A DNA stretch of 64,000 bases, from contig NZ_JAFBBG010000003.1 of assembly GCF_016907055.1 (NCBI RefSeq), positions 1 through 64,000 of the forward strand, given 5' to 3'. This DNA is from Paracholeplasma morum. Lineage in GTDB: Bacteria > Bacillota_I > Bacilli_A > Acholeplasmatales > UBA5453. This document shows positions 35,006 through 44,475 of the stretch, piece after piece. Each line of letters opens with the position of its first letter. The first letter of the stretch is position 1. Both the position numbers and the translations under genes were made by a program. Under the pieces are notes generated by a model. That model searched no databases. It was not told the DNA's origin and saw only the letters and a program-made list of their open reading frames with translations.

Positions 35006-36586
35006 ATGTCTTTATATCCCTTTTTTCCGTTAATTTTATCAGTATGTGCAACGCTGTTTATTTTTCTAATAGGCGTTTTAGATGAGAAGCAATATCGCTT
35101 CTTTTTATCATTTGGAATTCTAAATACACTCTTATTAATTCCTTATGTATTTTTTCTGGATTTAAAGGTATTTGGCATCGAAATTGAATCAGTTTTTATG
35201 TATCACAGCATTCTTACTTTAATCATCTTCATTATTAGTAGCGCGATTGTGATTAAGAAAGTCATATTCTCAAAAAATCATTACCAGTTGTTCATTCAAT
35301 CAATCAAAGCTACTAAGTGGAATGCTTATTATGTGGTCGATCAAAAAGATCGCATTAAAGAAATGTCTGAAAGTGTCTGTGAAGAGTTAGGATTTAAAAA
35401 AGAACAAATCATTGGTAAGACACTGTTTGAAGTCTTTAATAAAAGCATTCGTATTACAACATTTGATGGTGTAGATACAAACAACCGTGCAATGGAAACG
35501 TATTATGACACCTATAAGACTCAAGTCAAACCGAAACAAAAAGAAGAGCATGAAATGCTATTTCAAAACTATGAAGGCAAGTCTGTAATGCTTCATACGG
35601 TTGAACAACCTCTATTTATTTTAGGTAAATACAAAGGCAGAATTAATATTGGGGAGAAACGTAGTGACTTTGATTTACTAACAGTTGAAAAGCACTTAAA
35701 AGAAACAGAAAACCAACTAGAGAGTATGCGTCTAAAATTTATTGCGACACTGGAGTTATCTGAAGAAGGCTTGTTCTATATTGATTTGGATCAACGCTTC
35801 ATTTGGGGGAATGATCAATTCGTTAAAATGACCGGATTAGAGTCTAATACCATTGATTTTAATGATTATCATAAGTTCATTAAAGAAGAAGACCTACAAA
35901 CCTATTTAGGGGTTTTAAGTAGCTTAACAATGAAAAAACAGTCGTATAAAACGACTTATAGATTTTTAAAGAATGGGCATTATGTTTGGATTAAGGAATC
36001 TGGTAAGCGTATCTTTGATGATAAGAATTCCAACATCATCATGGGCGCACTTAAAATGGTTGCTCAAAGAGACTACCAAAAAACAGAAATTGATGAATTG
36101 GATAGTTTATCTGGAGAATTAGAGTTAAACGTTCATATCGACCATTTAATCAAAAACAATAAAATCTTCCAACTTATGTTATTCGAGTTATCCAATATCC
36201 CTTCGATTAACGATTCATACGGTAGAAATATCGGCAACATGTTGATGGGAGAATACGTTAAAAAGATTAAAATGAACTTTATGAGTGAATCCTCTGAGAT
36301 GTTTCGCATAAGTGGATTAGTGTTTGCTGTTACTATTGTGGATCCTCGTAAAATGGATCTAATCAAACAAGGCATTCACGCTAAAGATACCTTCATGAAT
36401 TTACCAATGTCTTATGGTGCCATCCAAACAGAAGTCGAAGTGATGGTTGGTATTTCTAGTGCATATCACCAAAAAGAAACTGGAGCAGATGTCCTAGCAC
36501 ACGCTAAAGAAGCTTTAAAGATTGCTAAGAATCCAAACTATCAAATGAATGCATGTTACTACAGTGATATTCATGACAAAGCATGA
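35006..36586 (+). CDS. Membrane PAS sensor with degenerate GGDEF domain
   Basis: A 526-residue protein with three N-terminal membrane segments (about 6-24, 31-52, 65-88). A first PAS-like domain (about 108-220) and a clearer second PAS with PAC (about 245-365, LSEEGLFYIDLDQRFIWGN) follow. The C-terminal GGDEF-like fold has the signature position read as RISGLVF (434-440) instead of RxGGDEF, so it cannot make c-di-GMP in the usual way. Degenerate GGDEF next to PAS and membrane segments is the layout of GdpP, the c-di-AMP phosphodiesterase, but the GdpP DHH/DHHA1 part is absent. It is in the cdaA operon, so a link to c-di-AMP is likely. Confidence 0.8.
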   Translation: MSLYPFFPLILSVCATLFIFLIGVLDEKQYRFFLSFGILNTLLLIPYVFFLDLKVFGIEIESVFMYHSILTLIIFIISSAIVIKKVIFSKNHYQLFIQSIKATKWNAYYVVDQKDRIKEMSESVCEELGFKKEQIIGKTLFEVFNKSIRITTFDGVDTNNRAMETYYDTYKTQVKPKQKEEHEMLFQNYEGKSVMLHTVEQPLFILGKYKGRINIGEKRSDFDLLTVEKHLKETENQLESMRLKFIATLELSEEGLFYIDLDQRFIWGNDQFVKMTGLESNTIDFNDYHKFIKEEDLQTYLGVLSSLTMKKQSYKTTYRFLKNGHYVWIKESGKRIFDDKNSNIIMGALKMVAQRDYQKTEIDELDSLSGELELNVHIDHLIKNNKIFQLMLFELSNIPSINDSYGRNIGNMLMGEYVKKIKMNFMSESSEMFRISGLVFAVTIVDPRKMDLIKQGIHAKDTFMNLPMSYGAIQTEVEVMVGISSAYHQKETGADVLAHAKEALKIAKNPNYQMNACYYSDIHDKA

Positions 36587-37085
36587 GTTTCGTATTGAAT
36601 CACTTAAGATTCGTAAAATGTTTCATCCAATAGAGCAGAAGAACCTTACAAACGACATTTCGGATAAGCTCCAGTCACACCCTTTGTTTATAAAGTCTAC
36701 TCATGTTGGGTTATATTATCCAATCCAAAACGAACCTAATCTGCTAGAACTAATATCCTTATACCCAGAAAAAGTTTTTTATTTACCTAATGTGGAGAAT
36801 AACACACTGGTTTACCGGATGATTGATTCATTAGATAAACTAGAAGATGCGCCTTTCGGAACCAAACAAGTAAGTAAGTCCAATCAATCTATCGATGACT
36901 GTGAGTTGTATTTGATTCCCTGTGTCGGAACCTCAGGTTTACTAAGAATAGGGTACGGCAAAGGTTATTTTGATGCTTATTTAAAAGATAAAATAGGCTA
37001 TAAACTAGGTATCACATACCCGATGTTTAAAACTAAAGGTATTAATAAAGAAGCTCACGATATTTTGTTAGATGAAGTCTTATAG
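36573..37085 (+). CDS. 5-formyltetrahydrofolate cyclo-ligase family protein
   Basis: A 170-residue protein of the MTHFS family, which converts 5-formyl-THF to methenyl-THF. It shows the C-terminal signature GYGKGYFDAYL and the VGLYYP/PFGT substrate elements. The start at 36573 overlaps the preceding gene by 14 bases and lacks a strong ribosome site, suggesting coupled translation. A start upstream at 36549 would lengthen the overlap and is less likely. Confidence 0.88.
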   Translation: MTKHEFRIESLKIRKMFHPIEQKNLTNDISDKLQSHPLFIKSTHVGLYYPIQNEPNLLELISLYPEKVFYLPNVENNTLVYRMIDSLDKLEDAPFGTKQVSKSNQSIDDCELYLIPCVGTSGLLRIGYGKGYFDAYLKDKIGYKLGITYPMFKTKGINKEAHDILLDEVL

Positions 37086-37097
37086 GAGGTTTAGAAC

Positions 37098-38210
37098 ATG
37101 TATTCTTGCGTAATTGTTGCTGCTGGGTCAGGAACCAGAGTGAATTTAGGTTATAACAAACTAAGATACCTTGTTAAGGGAAAACCAATTCTCTTATACA
37201 GTGTGGAAGCATTTCTAAAAAGAGACTATGAAGTCATAGTGGTCATCAACAAAGAAGATGAGTCTTTCTTTAATGATTACTTGGATAAGTCAGTTAAGAT
37301 TACTTATGGGGGAAAAGACCGTTCTGAAAGTGTTGCTAGAGGACTAAAGATGGTTACCAGAAAGTTTGTACTCATCCATGATGCGGCTAGGCCAAGAATT
37401 ACAGAAAAGCTAATTGATAAAGTCGAAAATGGACTAGCGATGTATAGTGCCTGCTTTCTAGCTAAAAGAATAACCGATACAGTCTATCAAAAAAGTGAAC
37501 ATTTAAAACTTTTAGACAGAAAGCTACTCTATCAAGCAGAAACGCCGCAAGCATTTCTAACTAAAGAGATTAAAAGTGCATATAGAGAAGGAATAGGGCA
37601 ATTTACAGATGATATTTCGTTGTATAAAAGCCTATATAATAATGAAATAGGCATTCTCGTTCACGAAGATAACAATGATAAAATAACTTATCAAGAAGAC
37701 ATTGATCTTTTTGAAAGGGAAATTGGAGATAATACAATGAGAATAGGACAAAGTTATGATATTCATCAATTGGTTGAAGACAGAAAACTCATCATTGGTG
37801 GTGTAGAAATACCTTATGAAAAAGGTCTCCTTGGACATAGCGATGCGGATGTATTGTTACATGCAGTAGCAGAGTCAATTTTAGGGGCGCTCGGGCTAGG
37901 GGATTTAGGAACATTCTACCCAGATACAGATCCTAAAAATAAAGACTTAGATTCAAAAGTAATCGTAAAGAAAGCAGCTCTCTTAATGAAAGAAGCCGGA
38001 TATAGAATTGCTAATATAGACACATGTGTATTTGCAGAAAAGCCCAAAATGGCGCCATTTATAGGTAGTATTAAAGAGTCGATAGGAACGCTGTTAGAAA
38101 TAGAATTAGACTTGATAAACGTCAAGGCTGCAACCAATGAAAAACTAGACTCGATTGGGGCTGGAAAAGCAATTGCTGCCAGTTCAATTGTGTTATTAAT
38201 AAAGGAGTAA
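37098..38210 (+). CDS. ispDF: Bifunctional IspD/IspF isoprenoid enzyme
   Basis: A 370-residue fusion of two MEP-pathway enzymes. Residues about 1-212 are IspD (AAGSGTRVNLGYNKL, then HDAARPR), joining MEP with CTP. Residues about 214-370 are IspF (QSYDIHQL, then GHSDADVLLHA), making the cyclodiphosphate. The fusion occurs in several bacteria. It implies isoprenoid synthesis from pyruvate and glyceraldehyde phosphate; the pathway is known in Acholeplasma and missing from most mycoplasmas. AGGAGG precedes the ATG. Confidence 0.95.
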   Translation: MYSCVIVAAGSGTRVNLGYNKLRYLVKGKPILLYSVEAFLKRDYEVIVVINKEDESFFNDYLDKSVKITYGGKDRSESVARGLKMVTRKFVLIHDAARPRITEKLIDKVENGLAMYSACFLAKRITDTVYQKSEHLKLLDRKLLYQAETPQAFLTKEIKSAYREGIGQFTDDISLYKSLYNNEIGILVHEDNNDKITYQEDIDLFEREIGDNTMRIGQSYDIHQLVEDRKLIIGGVEIPYEKGLLGHSDADVLLHAVAESILGALGLGDLGTFYPDTDPKNKDLDSKVIVKKAALLMKEAGYRIANIDTCVFAEKPKMAPFIGSIKESIGTLLEIELDLINVKAATNEKLDSIGAGKAIAASSIVLLIKE

Positions 38211-38212
38211 CT

Positions 38213-38488
38213 ATGAAACTTATAGAAACAACAGTAGGAGATTTTGAACTCATAAGCGAAACCAAAGATTCGTTTGATATTGCTAAGTTTCAAGATCGCT
38301 ATGTCGATACATTCGACCGATTTGATTACATCGTAGGCGATGTAGCTTCAGAAATGTTAAGATTAAAAGGATTTACAAGTGATATTAAAGACAAAAACTC
38401 TTTCAAAACTATCCCTGACTATTTAAATGAATCCTGTAATTATCAATGCGGTTATTACATTTTAAAACGTGTAAAAAAAGCCAAGTGA
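38213..38488 (+). CDS. YutD/DUF1027 family protein
   Basis: A 91-residue soluble protein with the YutD pattern: FDRFDYIVGD, LRLKGF, then IPDYLNESCNYQCGYYILK. The family occurs across Firmicutes with unknown function. Bacillus yutD lies near yutI (NifU-like), and here the NifU-like gene follows, which supports the call. It lies 2 bases after ispDF. Confidence 0.82.
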   Translation: MKLIETTVGDFELISETKDSFDIAKFQDRYVDTFDRFDYIVGDVASEMLRLKGFTSDIKDKNSFKTIPDYLNESCNYQCGYYILKRVKKAK

Positions 38489-38496
38489 TTATATCA

Positions 38497-38525
38497 TTTG
38501 AAAATGCTTGTTTAATAGTCTATAC
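38497..38525 (+). promoter_or_regulatory. Promoter of the NifU-like gene
   Basis: TTGAAA (38497-38502), 17-base spacer, TATACT (38520-38525), 27 bases before the ATG. Confidence 0.75.
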
Positions 38526-38552
38526 TATTATCGCAAGGAGGGGGTTATCAAT

Positions 38553-38780
38553 ATGGATGAAACAACCAAATTAGTACACGAATTAATTGAACGTGTAAGA
38601 CCATATTTGCATAGAGACGGTGGAGACATTGAAATTGTTTCTGTTGAAGATGGCATAGTATATGTTAAAATGCTAGGTGCATGTGATGGCTGCGGATTAA
38701 TTGATGTTACCTTAAGACAAGGTATCGAAACAATGTTATTAGAAAACGTTCCAGGAGTCATCGCAGTTATCAACGTATAA
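38553..38780 (+). CDS. NifU-like Fe-S scaffold protein (Nfu type)
   Basis: A 75-residue protein equal to the C-terminal NifU domain: RPYLHRDGGDIEIV and the metal-binding CDGCGLIDVTL. It carries Fe-S clusters to client proteins. The start at 38553 follows AAGGAGGGGG, and a promoter lies within the longer frame. It corresponds to Bacillus YutI. Possible clients in the window are the TtcA-like enzyme and others. Confidence 0.92.
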   Translation: MDETTKLVHELIERVRPYLHRDGGDIEIVSVEDGIVYVKMLGACDGCGLIDVTLRQGIETMLLENVPGVIAVINV

Positions 38781-38791
38781 CGGAGGATTTT

Positions 38792-39235
38792 ATGGACTAT
38801 TCGAATGAGATTATACTTAATTCAATCATTGCTTTACTCGCGGCACAGCTGTTGAAGTTCGTGACTGTTTCTTATAAAGAGAAGAAACCGATTTATCGCG
38901 CACTTATATCAACCGGCGGCATGCCAAGTTCACATAGTGCACTTGTTACTGCGATGACTGCGAGTATTTATTTATATCGAGGTGTAGACCTCTATTTTGC
39001 CATCAGTTTAATGGTTTCCCTAGTGGTTATTCATGATTCAATGGGAATAAGACTTGAAGCATCTAAGCATGCGATGATATTAAACAAAGTTACCCAGAAA
39101 CTTGAGATGGATGTAGATGATATCAATAAAGGCAACCCTTTAAAAGAACCACTTGGACACTTTCCAATTGAAGTCTTCTTTGGGGTGTTATTGGGTATTT
39201 CATGTGCCCTACTGGGGTTTCCATTAACTAAATAA
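38792..39235 (+). CDS. Divergent PAP2 family membrane protein (YuiD-like)
   Basis: A 147-residue membrane protein with four hydrophobic segments and the DUF212 signature GGMPSSHSALVTA followed by DSMGIRLEASKHA. This family is related to PAP2 phosphatases, and the SSH and following His fit part of their active site. The substrate may be a lipid or isoprenoid phosphate. CGGAGG precedes the ATG; it lies 11 bases after the NifU-like gene. Confidence 0.88.
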   Translation: MDYSNEIILNSIIALLAAQLLKFVTVSYKEKKPIYRALISTGGMPSSHSALVTAMTASIYLYRGVDLYFAISLMVSLVVIHDSMGIRLEASKHAMILNKVTQKLEMDVDDINKGNPLKEPLGHFPIEVFFGVLLGISCALLGFPLTK

Positions 39236-39248
39236 GAGGGGACAATTA

Positions 39249-40100
39249 ATGAACAAAAACAAAATTGGTATTGTAGTAGACTCAACATTCAAACTGAGTG
39301 AATCCTTTATCAAAGAAAAAGATATCAAAGTAGTATATCTTGACATCATCGTTGGCGATAAAGTTTACCGAGATGGCGAGATTAGTAATGAAGAAATATA
39401 TGAATATATGGCAAAACACGTCAAAGTTTCGACGTCACAGCCTGCTCCAAACAGATTTATGAATGCCTATCAAGCGCTTTTAGATGATGGTTATGAGTCC
39501 GTTATTTGTTTAACAGTAAGTGCCTCCTTAAGTGGAACTAACAACAGTGCTAATTTAGCAAAAGATATGTTAGAAGATCCCTCTAAAGTCACTGTTTTTG
39601 ATACAAAGAGTGCCATTTGTGGGGCAGAGTACTTAACGGAAAGACTTGTGATGTTTACAGAAACATTAGATTCTCCTAATGCGGTTCTAGAAGCCATGAA
39701 GAATCAAATTTCAACCGGCTCTTTAATCTTTACAGTAGATGATTTGATGTTACTTGTTAGAAGTGGTAGATTATCCAAGCTTCAAGGGATGATTGGGAAC
39801 CTACTCAAAATCAAACCAATTCTTCGATTTGATCAAGGCAAGCTTGAAGTTGAACATAAAGTGCGTTCAAGTGATAATGTGGTTAAATATTTGGTTTCGG
39901 AAGTTGGTAAACTTGCTTCAAAAGCAAAGACTGTCGTTAGGGTATCCTATACAACTACAACAGAATTGGCCAATAAATTTATTAAAGAAGTAAAAGAAAC
40001 ATATGATAACGTTCAAATCAAGCTTTCTGACAAAATCTCAGCAGTCATTGCTGTGCATGTTGGTAGAGCTGGTTTGGGAATTTATTTAGGACATGAATAA
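39249..40100 (+). CDS. DegV family fatty-acid-binding protein (FakB-like)
   Basis: A 283-residue DegV protein: VVDSTFKLS, the TSQPAP lipid-binding motif, SASLSGTNNSA and VRSGRLSKLQ. DegV/FakB proteins hold a fatty acid for phosphorylation by FakA. A FakA-DegV fusion is encoded at 2923-4686, so this could be a second carrier with different chain preference. A terminator follows the stop. Confidence 0.9.
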   Translation: MNKNKIGIVVDSTFKLSESFIKEKDIKVVYLDIIVGDKVYRDGEISNEEIYEYMAKHVKVSTSQPAPNRFMNAYQALLDDGYESVICLTVSASLSGTNNSANLAKDMLEDPSKVTVFDTKSAICGAEYLTERLVMFTETLDSPNAVLEAMKNQISTGSLIFTVDDLMLLVRSGRLSKLQGMIGNLLKIKPILRFDQGKLEVEHKVRSSDNVVKYLVSEVGKLASKAKTVVRVSYTTTTELANKFIKEVKETYDNVQIKLSDKISAVIAVHVGRAGLGIYLGHE

Positions 40101-40120
40101 GAGGTAAATACCTCTTTTTC
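40099..40120 (+). terminator. Terminator after degV
   Basis: GAGGTA and TACCTC form a short hairpin overlapping the stop, followed by TTTTTC. Confidence 0.65.
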
Positions 40121-40142
40121 TTTTTTCTTTTAATGATTGCTA

Positions 40143-40151
40143 TGATATAAT
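40143..40151 (+). promoter_or_regulatory. Extended -10 promoter of the S1-domain gene
   Basis: TGATATAAT, 20 bases before the ATG. Confidence 0.65.
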
Positions 40152-40171
40152 TTTAAAAAGGGGTGAGAACT

Positions 40172-40495
40172 ATGTATGATAAAGGCGATATTGTAGATGT
40201 AACCATAACAGGGATTGCACCTTATGGCGTATTTGCAAAAATAGGGGAATACTCAGGGCTTATTCATATATCAGAAATCTCCGATAAGTATGTTCGTGAT
40301 ATCAATCAATTTGCGATGGTTGGTGACATGGTCAAAGTAGTTATCATTGAAGTAGATGAAGAAAACAAGCAATTAAAACTTAGTTATAAAAAATGTGATA
40401 GAACTAAGAAAATCAAAATCTGTGATATGAAAATTGGCTTTAAAACACTGGATGAAAAACTTCCTGAATGGATTAAAGAACGCAAGGCTAGCTAA
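40172..40495 (+). CDS. S1 RNA-binding domain protein (GSP13-like)
   Basis: A 107-residue protein with one S1 domain (about 1-72: GIAPYGVFAKIGEYSGLIHISEIS in segments, with KLSYKK at its end) and a short C-terminal basic helix. It resembles Bacillus YugI/GSP13, a ribosome-associated stress protein. The ATG at 40172 is 6 bases from AAAGGGGTG; an in-frame GTG at 40163 is part of the ribosome site. Confidence 0.82.
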   Translation: MYDKGDIVDVTITGIAPYGVFAKIGEYSGLIHISEISDKYVRDINQFAMVGDMVKVVIIEVDEENKQLKLSYKKCDRTKKIKICDMKIGFKTLDEKLPEWIKERKAS

Positions 40496-40523
40496 TGGTT
40501 ACTCATAAAGAGTAGCCATTTTT
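40496..40523 (+). terminator. Terminator of the S1-domain gene
   Basis: TGGTTACTC and GAGTAGCCA (one G-U) with loop ATAAA, then TTTTT, starting right after the stop codon. Confidence 0.85.
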
Positions 40524-40528
40524 CAACT

Positions 40529-40542
40529 TGAAACCGTTTTAA
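40529..40542 (+). promoter_or_regulatory. CRE-like operator upstream of pgi
   Basis: TGAAACCGTTTTAA matches 13 of 14 positions of TGWAANCGNTNWCA. It lies about 35 bases upstream of the pgi -10. Confidence 0.55.
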
Positions 40543-40573
40543 GGCTTATTTTAAATCTATTTAATATAAATAG

Positions 40574-40582
40574 TGATATAAT
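40574..40582 (+). promoter_or_regulatory. Extended -10 promoter of pgi
   Basis: TGATATAAT, 28 bases before the pgi ATG. Confidence 0.65.
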
Positions 40583-40610
40583 GAATGAGAATAAAAAGGA
40601 TGTGTAAAAC

Positions 40611-41927
40611 ATGATAAAAATCAATCAAAAGCACGTATTATCTTTCTTAAATGACAACCCGAAATTCGTCGATGAAAGAGCTAAAAGCATTCATAAAATG
40701 ATTCATGAGAAGACTGGCAAAGGCAACGACTTTTTAGGTTGGCTTGAGTTACCTCTTAATTACGATAAAGAGGAATATGCACGTATTAAAGCATCAGCAC
40801 TAAAAATAAAACAACAATCACAAGTATTGGTTGTTATTGGAATTGGTGGGTCTTACCTAGGGGCTAAAGCAGCACTTGAAATGTTACGTAAACCATTCCT
40901 TGGTAAGGATGACTTAGAAGTTATTTTCTTAGGTCATCATATTAGTGCAGCCTACACAGACTCACTAATCAACTATTTAAAAGATAAATCATTCTCAATC
41001 AATGTAATTTCAAAATCAGGAACAACTACCGAACCAGCAATCGCATTTAGAATACTAAAACGCGTACTTGAAGAAAAATACGGTGAAGTTGAGGCGAAAG
41101 AACGTATTTATGCAACTACTGATAAATCTAAGGGTGCACTGCGACAATTAGCCAATGAAAAAGGGTATGAAACATTTGTAATTCCTGATGATGTTGGAGG
41201 TCGATTCTCTGTTTTAACTGCTGTTGGATTACTTCCAATTGCTGCAGCAGGCATCGATATTGACGAAATGATGGAAGGGGCTAAAAAAGCCTACCATGAC
41301 TTCAACACTGAGTCTAACGTAGCCTATGATTATGCTAAGCTTCGTTACAGACTTTATGAATCAGGCAAGAAGATTGAAATGCTAGTAAACTATGAACCTT
41401 CATTAGTATATATGTCAGAATGGTGGAAACAACTATTCGGCGAATCTGAAGGTAAAGACCATAAAGGCTTATTCGTGGCTAGTGCAGCCTTCTCAACAGA
41501 TCTTCACTCCCTCGGACAATATATCCAAGACGGTAAGAGAGACTTATTTGAAACAGTCATCAAAGTCGGACATACAAAAGAAGATGTGTTAATAGCATCA
41601 GAACCGGTCGATTTAGATGGACTTAACTACTTAACTGGCAAATCGATGCAATTCGTTAATGAGAAAGCATTCCTTGGAACCTTATTAGCTCATGTCGATG
41701 GCGGCGTTCCAAACATTGTTTTAGAAATCGAAACCATCAACGCGAAAACATTCGGTTACTTGGTATACTTCTTTGAAAAAGCTTGTGCAATGTCAGCTTA
41801 TTTATTAGATGTTAACCCATTTGATCAACCAGGTGTTGAATCCTATAAGAAAAACATGTTTGCCTTACTTGGCAAAAAAGGATTCGAAGACCTTAAAGCA
41901 GCACTAGAGAAAAAACTCGAAAACTAG
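40611..41927 (+). CDS. pgi: Glucose-6-phosphate isomerase
   Basis: A 438-residue glycolytic isomerase of the compact Firmicutes type. It has [26 protein letters not shown], the active-site [14 protein letters not shown] and the C-terminal Lys/His helix region. AAGGATGTG precedes the ATG. It has its own promoter, an upstream CRE-like site and a terminator. Confidence 0.97.
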   Translation: MIKINQKHVLSFLNDNPKFVDERAKSIHKMIHEKTGKGNDFLGWLELPLNYDKEEYARIKASALKIKQQSQVLVVIGIGGSYLGAKAALEMLRKPFLGKDDLEVIFLGHHISAAYTDSLINYLKDKSFSINVISKSGTTTEPAIAFRILKRVLEEKYGEVEAKERIYATTDKSKGALRQLANEKGYETFVIPDDVGGRFSVLTAVGLLPIAAAGIDIDEMMEGAKKAYHDFNTESNVAYDYAKLRYRLYESGKKIEMLVNYEPSLVYMSEWWKQLFGESEGKDHKGLFVASAAFSTDLHSLGQYIQDGKRDLFETVIKVGHTKEDVLIASEPVDLDGLNYLTGKSMQFVNEKAFLGTLLAHVDGGVPNIVLEIETINAKTFGYLVYFFEKACAMSAYLLDVNPFDQPGVESYKKNMFALLGKKGFEDLKAALEKKLEN

Positions 41928-41946
41928 GCGTGTAAACGCCTTTTTT
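41927..41946 (+). terminator. Terminator of pgi
   Basis: GGCGT, loop GTAA, ACGCC, then TTTTTT; the stem begins in the stop codon. Confidence 0.85.
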
Positions 41947-41966
41947 CTTTTACAACGTGCGAAATG

Positions 41967-41995
41967 TTATACATTTTGGATAAAAATGATAAAAT
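41967..41995 (+). promoter_or_regulatory. Promoter of the tsa operon
   Basis: TTATAC (41967-41972), 17-base spacer, TAAAAT (41990-41995) with an upstream TGA. It lies inside the longer frame and supports the tsaE start at 42012. Confidence 0.6.
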
Positions 41996-42011
41996 AATCT
42001 ATGGTGATATT

Positions 42012-42458
42012 ATGAAAACAAAAATAACCAATTCTGCTTTAGAAACCACACATTTAGGGTTTCAAGTGGGATTATTATTAAAACCTGGAATGGTAGTACT
42101 TTTAGAAGGCGATTTAGCCATGGGAAAAACCACCTTTACTAAGGGCATCGGACAAGCCTTAGGAATTAAAAGAACCATTAACAGCCCAACTTATACAATT
42201 ATGAAAAGATACGTCCATGACGAGAATAAACTCTATCATGTTGACCTATATCGTCTAGAAGATGTTAATAGCGATTTCGATCTAGAAGACTATATTAACT
42301 CAGATGGCATATCTGTGGTCGAATGGCCGTTTAAAGTTAAAGACATTCTACCAAAACAGTACCTTTTAGTGCAGTTTGAATCCTTAGGATCAGACATGAG
42401 AAAAATCACTTTCTCTGCCCAAGGTGAGTATTATGAAAGTGTGGTAAAGTATTTATGA
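42012..42458 (+). CDS. tsaE: t6A biosynthesis ATPase TsaE
   Basis: A 148-residue ATPase that, with TsaB and TsaD, makes threonylcarbamoyladenosine at A37 of tRNAs reading ANN codons. It has the P-loop LEGDLAMGKTTF, SPTYTI and HVDLYRL. The start follows GGTGAT. It overlaps tsaB by 4 bases and opens the tsaE-tsaB-rimI-tsaD operon, the Bacillus order. Confidence 0.95.
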   Translation: MKTKITNSALETTHLGFQVGLLLKPGMVVLLEGDLAMGKTTFTKGIGQALGIKRTINSPTYTIMKRYVHDENKLYHVDLYRLEDVNSDFDLEDYINSDGISVVEWPFKVKDILPKQYLLVQFESLGSDMRKITFSAQGEYYESVVKYL

Positions 42459-43042
42459 ATCAAATCCTATTTGACTCATCGACTGGTGTATTAGTCATGG
42501 CGATTGCGAAAGACGGCAAGATGATAGATTTCTCCATTCGAATGGGTAAAAAAGACCACGCAAAACACATTGTTGAACGCATGGACCAAATGTTAAAAAG
42601 AAAACACATAGACATCAATCAAATCGATGAGATTATTGTAGGTTATGGACCTGGGTCTTATACAGGCTTAAGAATCTCAGTTATGGTTGGAAAGATGCTT
42701 GCCTACACTAAAGGCATCACACTTAGAAGTGTATCCTCTTTATTCTTCCTTTCATCAGGTATTGAAGGCAGAGTATGCGCTATGGTAGATGCGAGAAATG
42801 GCAATGTGTTTGGTGGCATATTTGAAAATGATCAAGTTATCGTAGAAGAATCATTGAGAAGTTATGATGAGATGAGAGAACTAGCGAAGAAACATAACGC
42901 TAAACCTTATCTAATTGATGACTATAATTATGAAATAGATACCCAAAAAATTCTTAATCTAAGTCAGGTTGTCAAAGATGTTCATGGATTTGTCCCAAAC
43001 TACTTGAGAATAACAGAGGCGGAGCGAAACTTAAATGATTAG
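42455..43042 (+). CDS. tsaB: t6A biosynthesis protein TsaB
   Basis: A 195-residue partner of TsaD with the ASKHA-type fold: DSSTGVLVMAI at the start and GYGPGSYTGLRIS. It is the non-catalytic dimerisation platform. It overlaps both neighbours by a few bases, indicating coupled translation. Confidence 0.95.
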   Translation: MNQILFDSSTGVLVMAIAKDGKMIDFSIRMGKKDHAKHIVERMDQMLKRKHIDINQIDEIIVGYGPGSYTGLRISVMVGKMLAYTKGITLRSVSSLFFLSSGIEGRVCAMVDARNGNVFGGIFENDQVIVEESLRSYDEMRELAKKHNAKPYLIDDYNYEIDTQKILNLSQVVKDVHGFVPNYLRITEAERNLND

Positions 43043-43490
43043 AAAAATGAAAGAAGAAGACATATTTCTGATTACTGAGGCAGAAACTGAGTTATTAGGA
43101 AGTACTCTAGGGTATGAAATGATCCACAACGAGATCAAGCATCACGACTTTGCCCATTACTTTGTCATCGAAGAAGATGGAATTAAAGGGTATGTGGGGT
43201 TATGGATCAATGATGACATTGGACAAATTGTGAACTTCTTAATACTCAAACCTTATCAAAATCAAGGTTATGGAAAGCAATTAATGACATTTATCATGGA
43301 CTATTTCAAACAGTTTAATGTCAATGTTATTTCATTAGAAGTCAGAGAATCAAATGAATCTGCAATCCATTTGTATGAATCATTTGGCTTTGTAAAAAGT
43401 TATAGAAGAGTCAAATATTATGAAAATAAAGAAGACGCACACGTCATGATTTGGAGGGGTGAAGATGAGAATATTGGCAGTAGAGAGTAG
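43035..43490 (+). CDS. rimI: GNAT N-acetyltransferase, RimI-like
   Basis: A 151-residue GNAT protein with the acetyl-CoA motif [12 protein letters not shown] and the C-terminal [19 protein letters not shown] block typical of RimI, which acetylates the N-terminus of ribosomal protein S18 and perhaps others. Its place between tsaB and tsaD is the conserved one. It overlaps tsaB by 8 and tsaD by 26 bases. Confidence 0.92.
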   Translation: MIRKMKEEDIFLITEAETELLGSTLGYEMIHNEIKHHDFAHYFVIEEDGIKGYVGLWINDDIGQIVNFLILKPYQNQGYGKQLMTFIMDYFKQFNVNVISLEVRESNESAIHLYESFGFVKSYRRVKYYENKEDAHVMIWRGEDENIGSRE

Positions 43491-44457
43491 TTGTGATGAA
43501 ACCAGTGTTGCAGTTGTAGAAGACGGCAAGAAAGTTTTAAGCAACGTTGTTTTATCTCAAATTGATATCCATACCAAATTTGGGGGCGTAGTGCCTGAAG
43601 TAGCCTCAAGACACCATGTAGAATCGATGACTTATGTGTTTGATGAAGCTTTAAAAAAAGCTAATGTTACTGAGAAAGACATTGATTTAGTTGCCGTTAC
43701 CGAAGGCCCGGGGTTAATTGGCTCTTTATTAGTAGGGATTAATGCAGCAACCACTTATGCTTTTGCTCATAAACTACCACTTATGGGTGTAAACCACATG
43801 ATTGGACATATTTATTCTGCAAGCATTGAACATGAGATGAAGTTTCCTTTAGTCGCTTTACTTGTATCTGGTGGACATACCGAACTGATTTATATGAAAG
43901 AACACATGTCATTTGAAATTCTTGGTGAAACATTGGATGATGCGGTTGGTGAGGCTTACGATAAAGTCGGACGAATGTTGGGTCTGCCTTATCCAGGTGG
44001 CCCATTAATTGATAAACTGGCACTTATAGGAAAAGAAACTTATCATTTACCAAGACCGATGTTAGACCCAAACAGCTATGACTTTTCATTCTCAGGGTTA
44101 AAGAGTGCTGTAAACAACATGATTTATCATATGAACAGGAAACAAGAAGAAGTGAATATTAACGATATGTGTGCCTCTTTCCAAGAAAGTGTCACAGATG
44201 TCTTAGTATCAAAGTTAAAAAAAGCAGCTACCGAATATAATGTTAATCAAATACTGATAGCCGGTGGGGTAGCCGCCAATAAAGGTTTAAAGAAAAAACT
44301 TCATGAAACCATTAAAGATATTGAAATCATTATGCCATCCATAGAGTATTGTACAGACAACGCAGCCATGATTGGCGCGGCTGCTTACTATACGTATCAA
44401 AAGAAGGGGTCCTTACCAAACTATGTGATTGGAGGACAATCTTCACTCGATTACTAA
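43465..44457 (+). CDS. tsaD: tRNA N6-adenosine threonylcarbamoyltransferase TsaD
   Basis: A 330-residue catalytic subunit of t6A synthesis. It has the N-terminal [14 protein letters not shown], the metal-binding [17 protein letters not shown] and GGVAANKGL. The ATG at 43465 is 7 bases from GGAGG and is nested within the end of rimI; an in-frame GTG at 43459 is part of the ribosome site. Confidence 0.97.
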   Translation: MRILAVESSCDETSVAVVEDGKKVLSNVVLSQIDIHTKFGGVVPEVASRHHVESMTYVFDEALKKANVTEKDIDLVAVTEGPGLIGSLLVGINAATTYAFAHKLPLMGVNHMIGHIYSASIEHEMKFPLVALLVSGGHTELIYMKEHMSFEILGETLDDAVGEAYDKVGRMLGLPYPGGPLIDKLALIGKETYHLPRPMLDPNSYDFSFSGLKSAVNNMIYHMNRKQEEVNINDMCASFQESVTDVLVSKLKKAATEYNVNQILIAGGVAANKGLKKKLHETIKDIEIIMPSIEYCTDNAAMIGAAAYYTYQKKGSLPNYVIGGQSSLDY

Positions 44458-44475
44458 TAAAAGGGGGAGTTCGTT

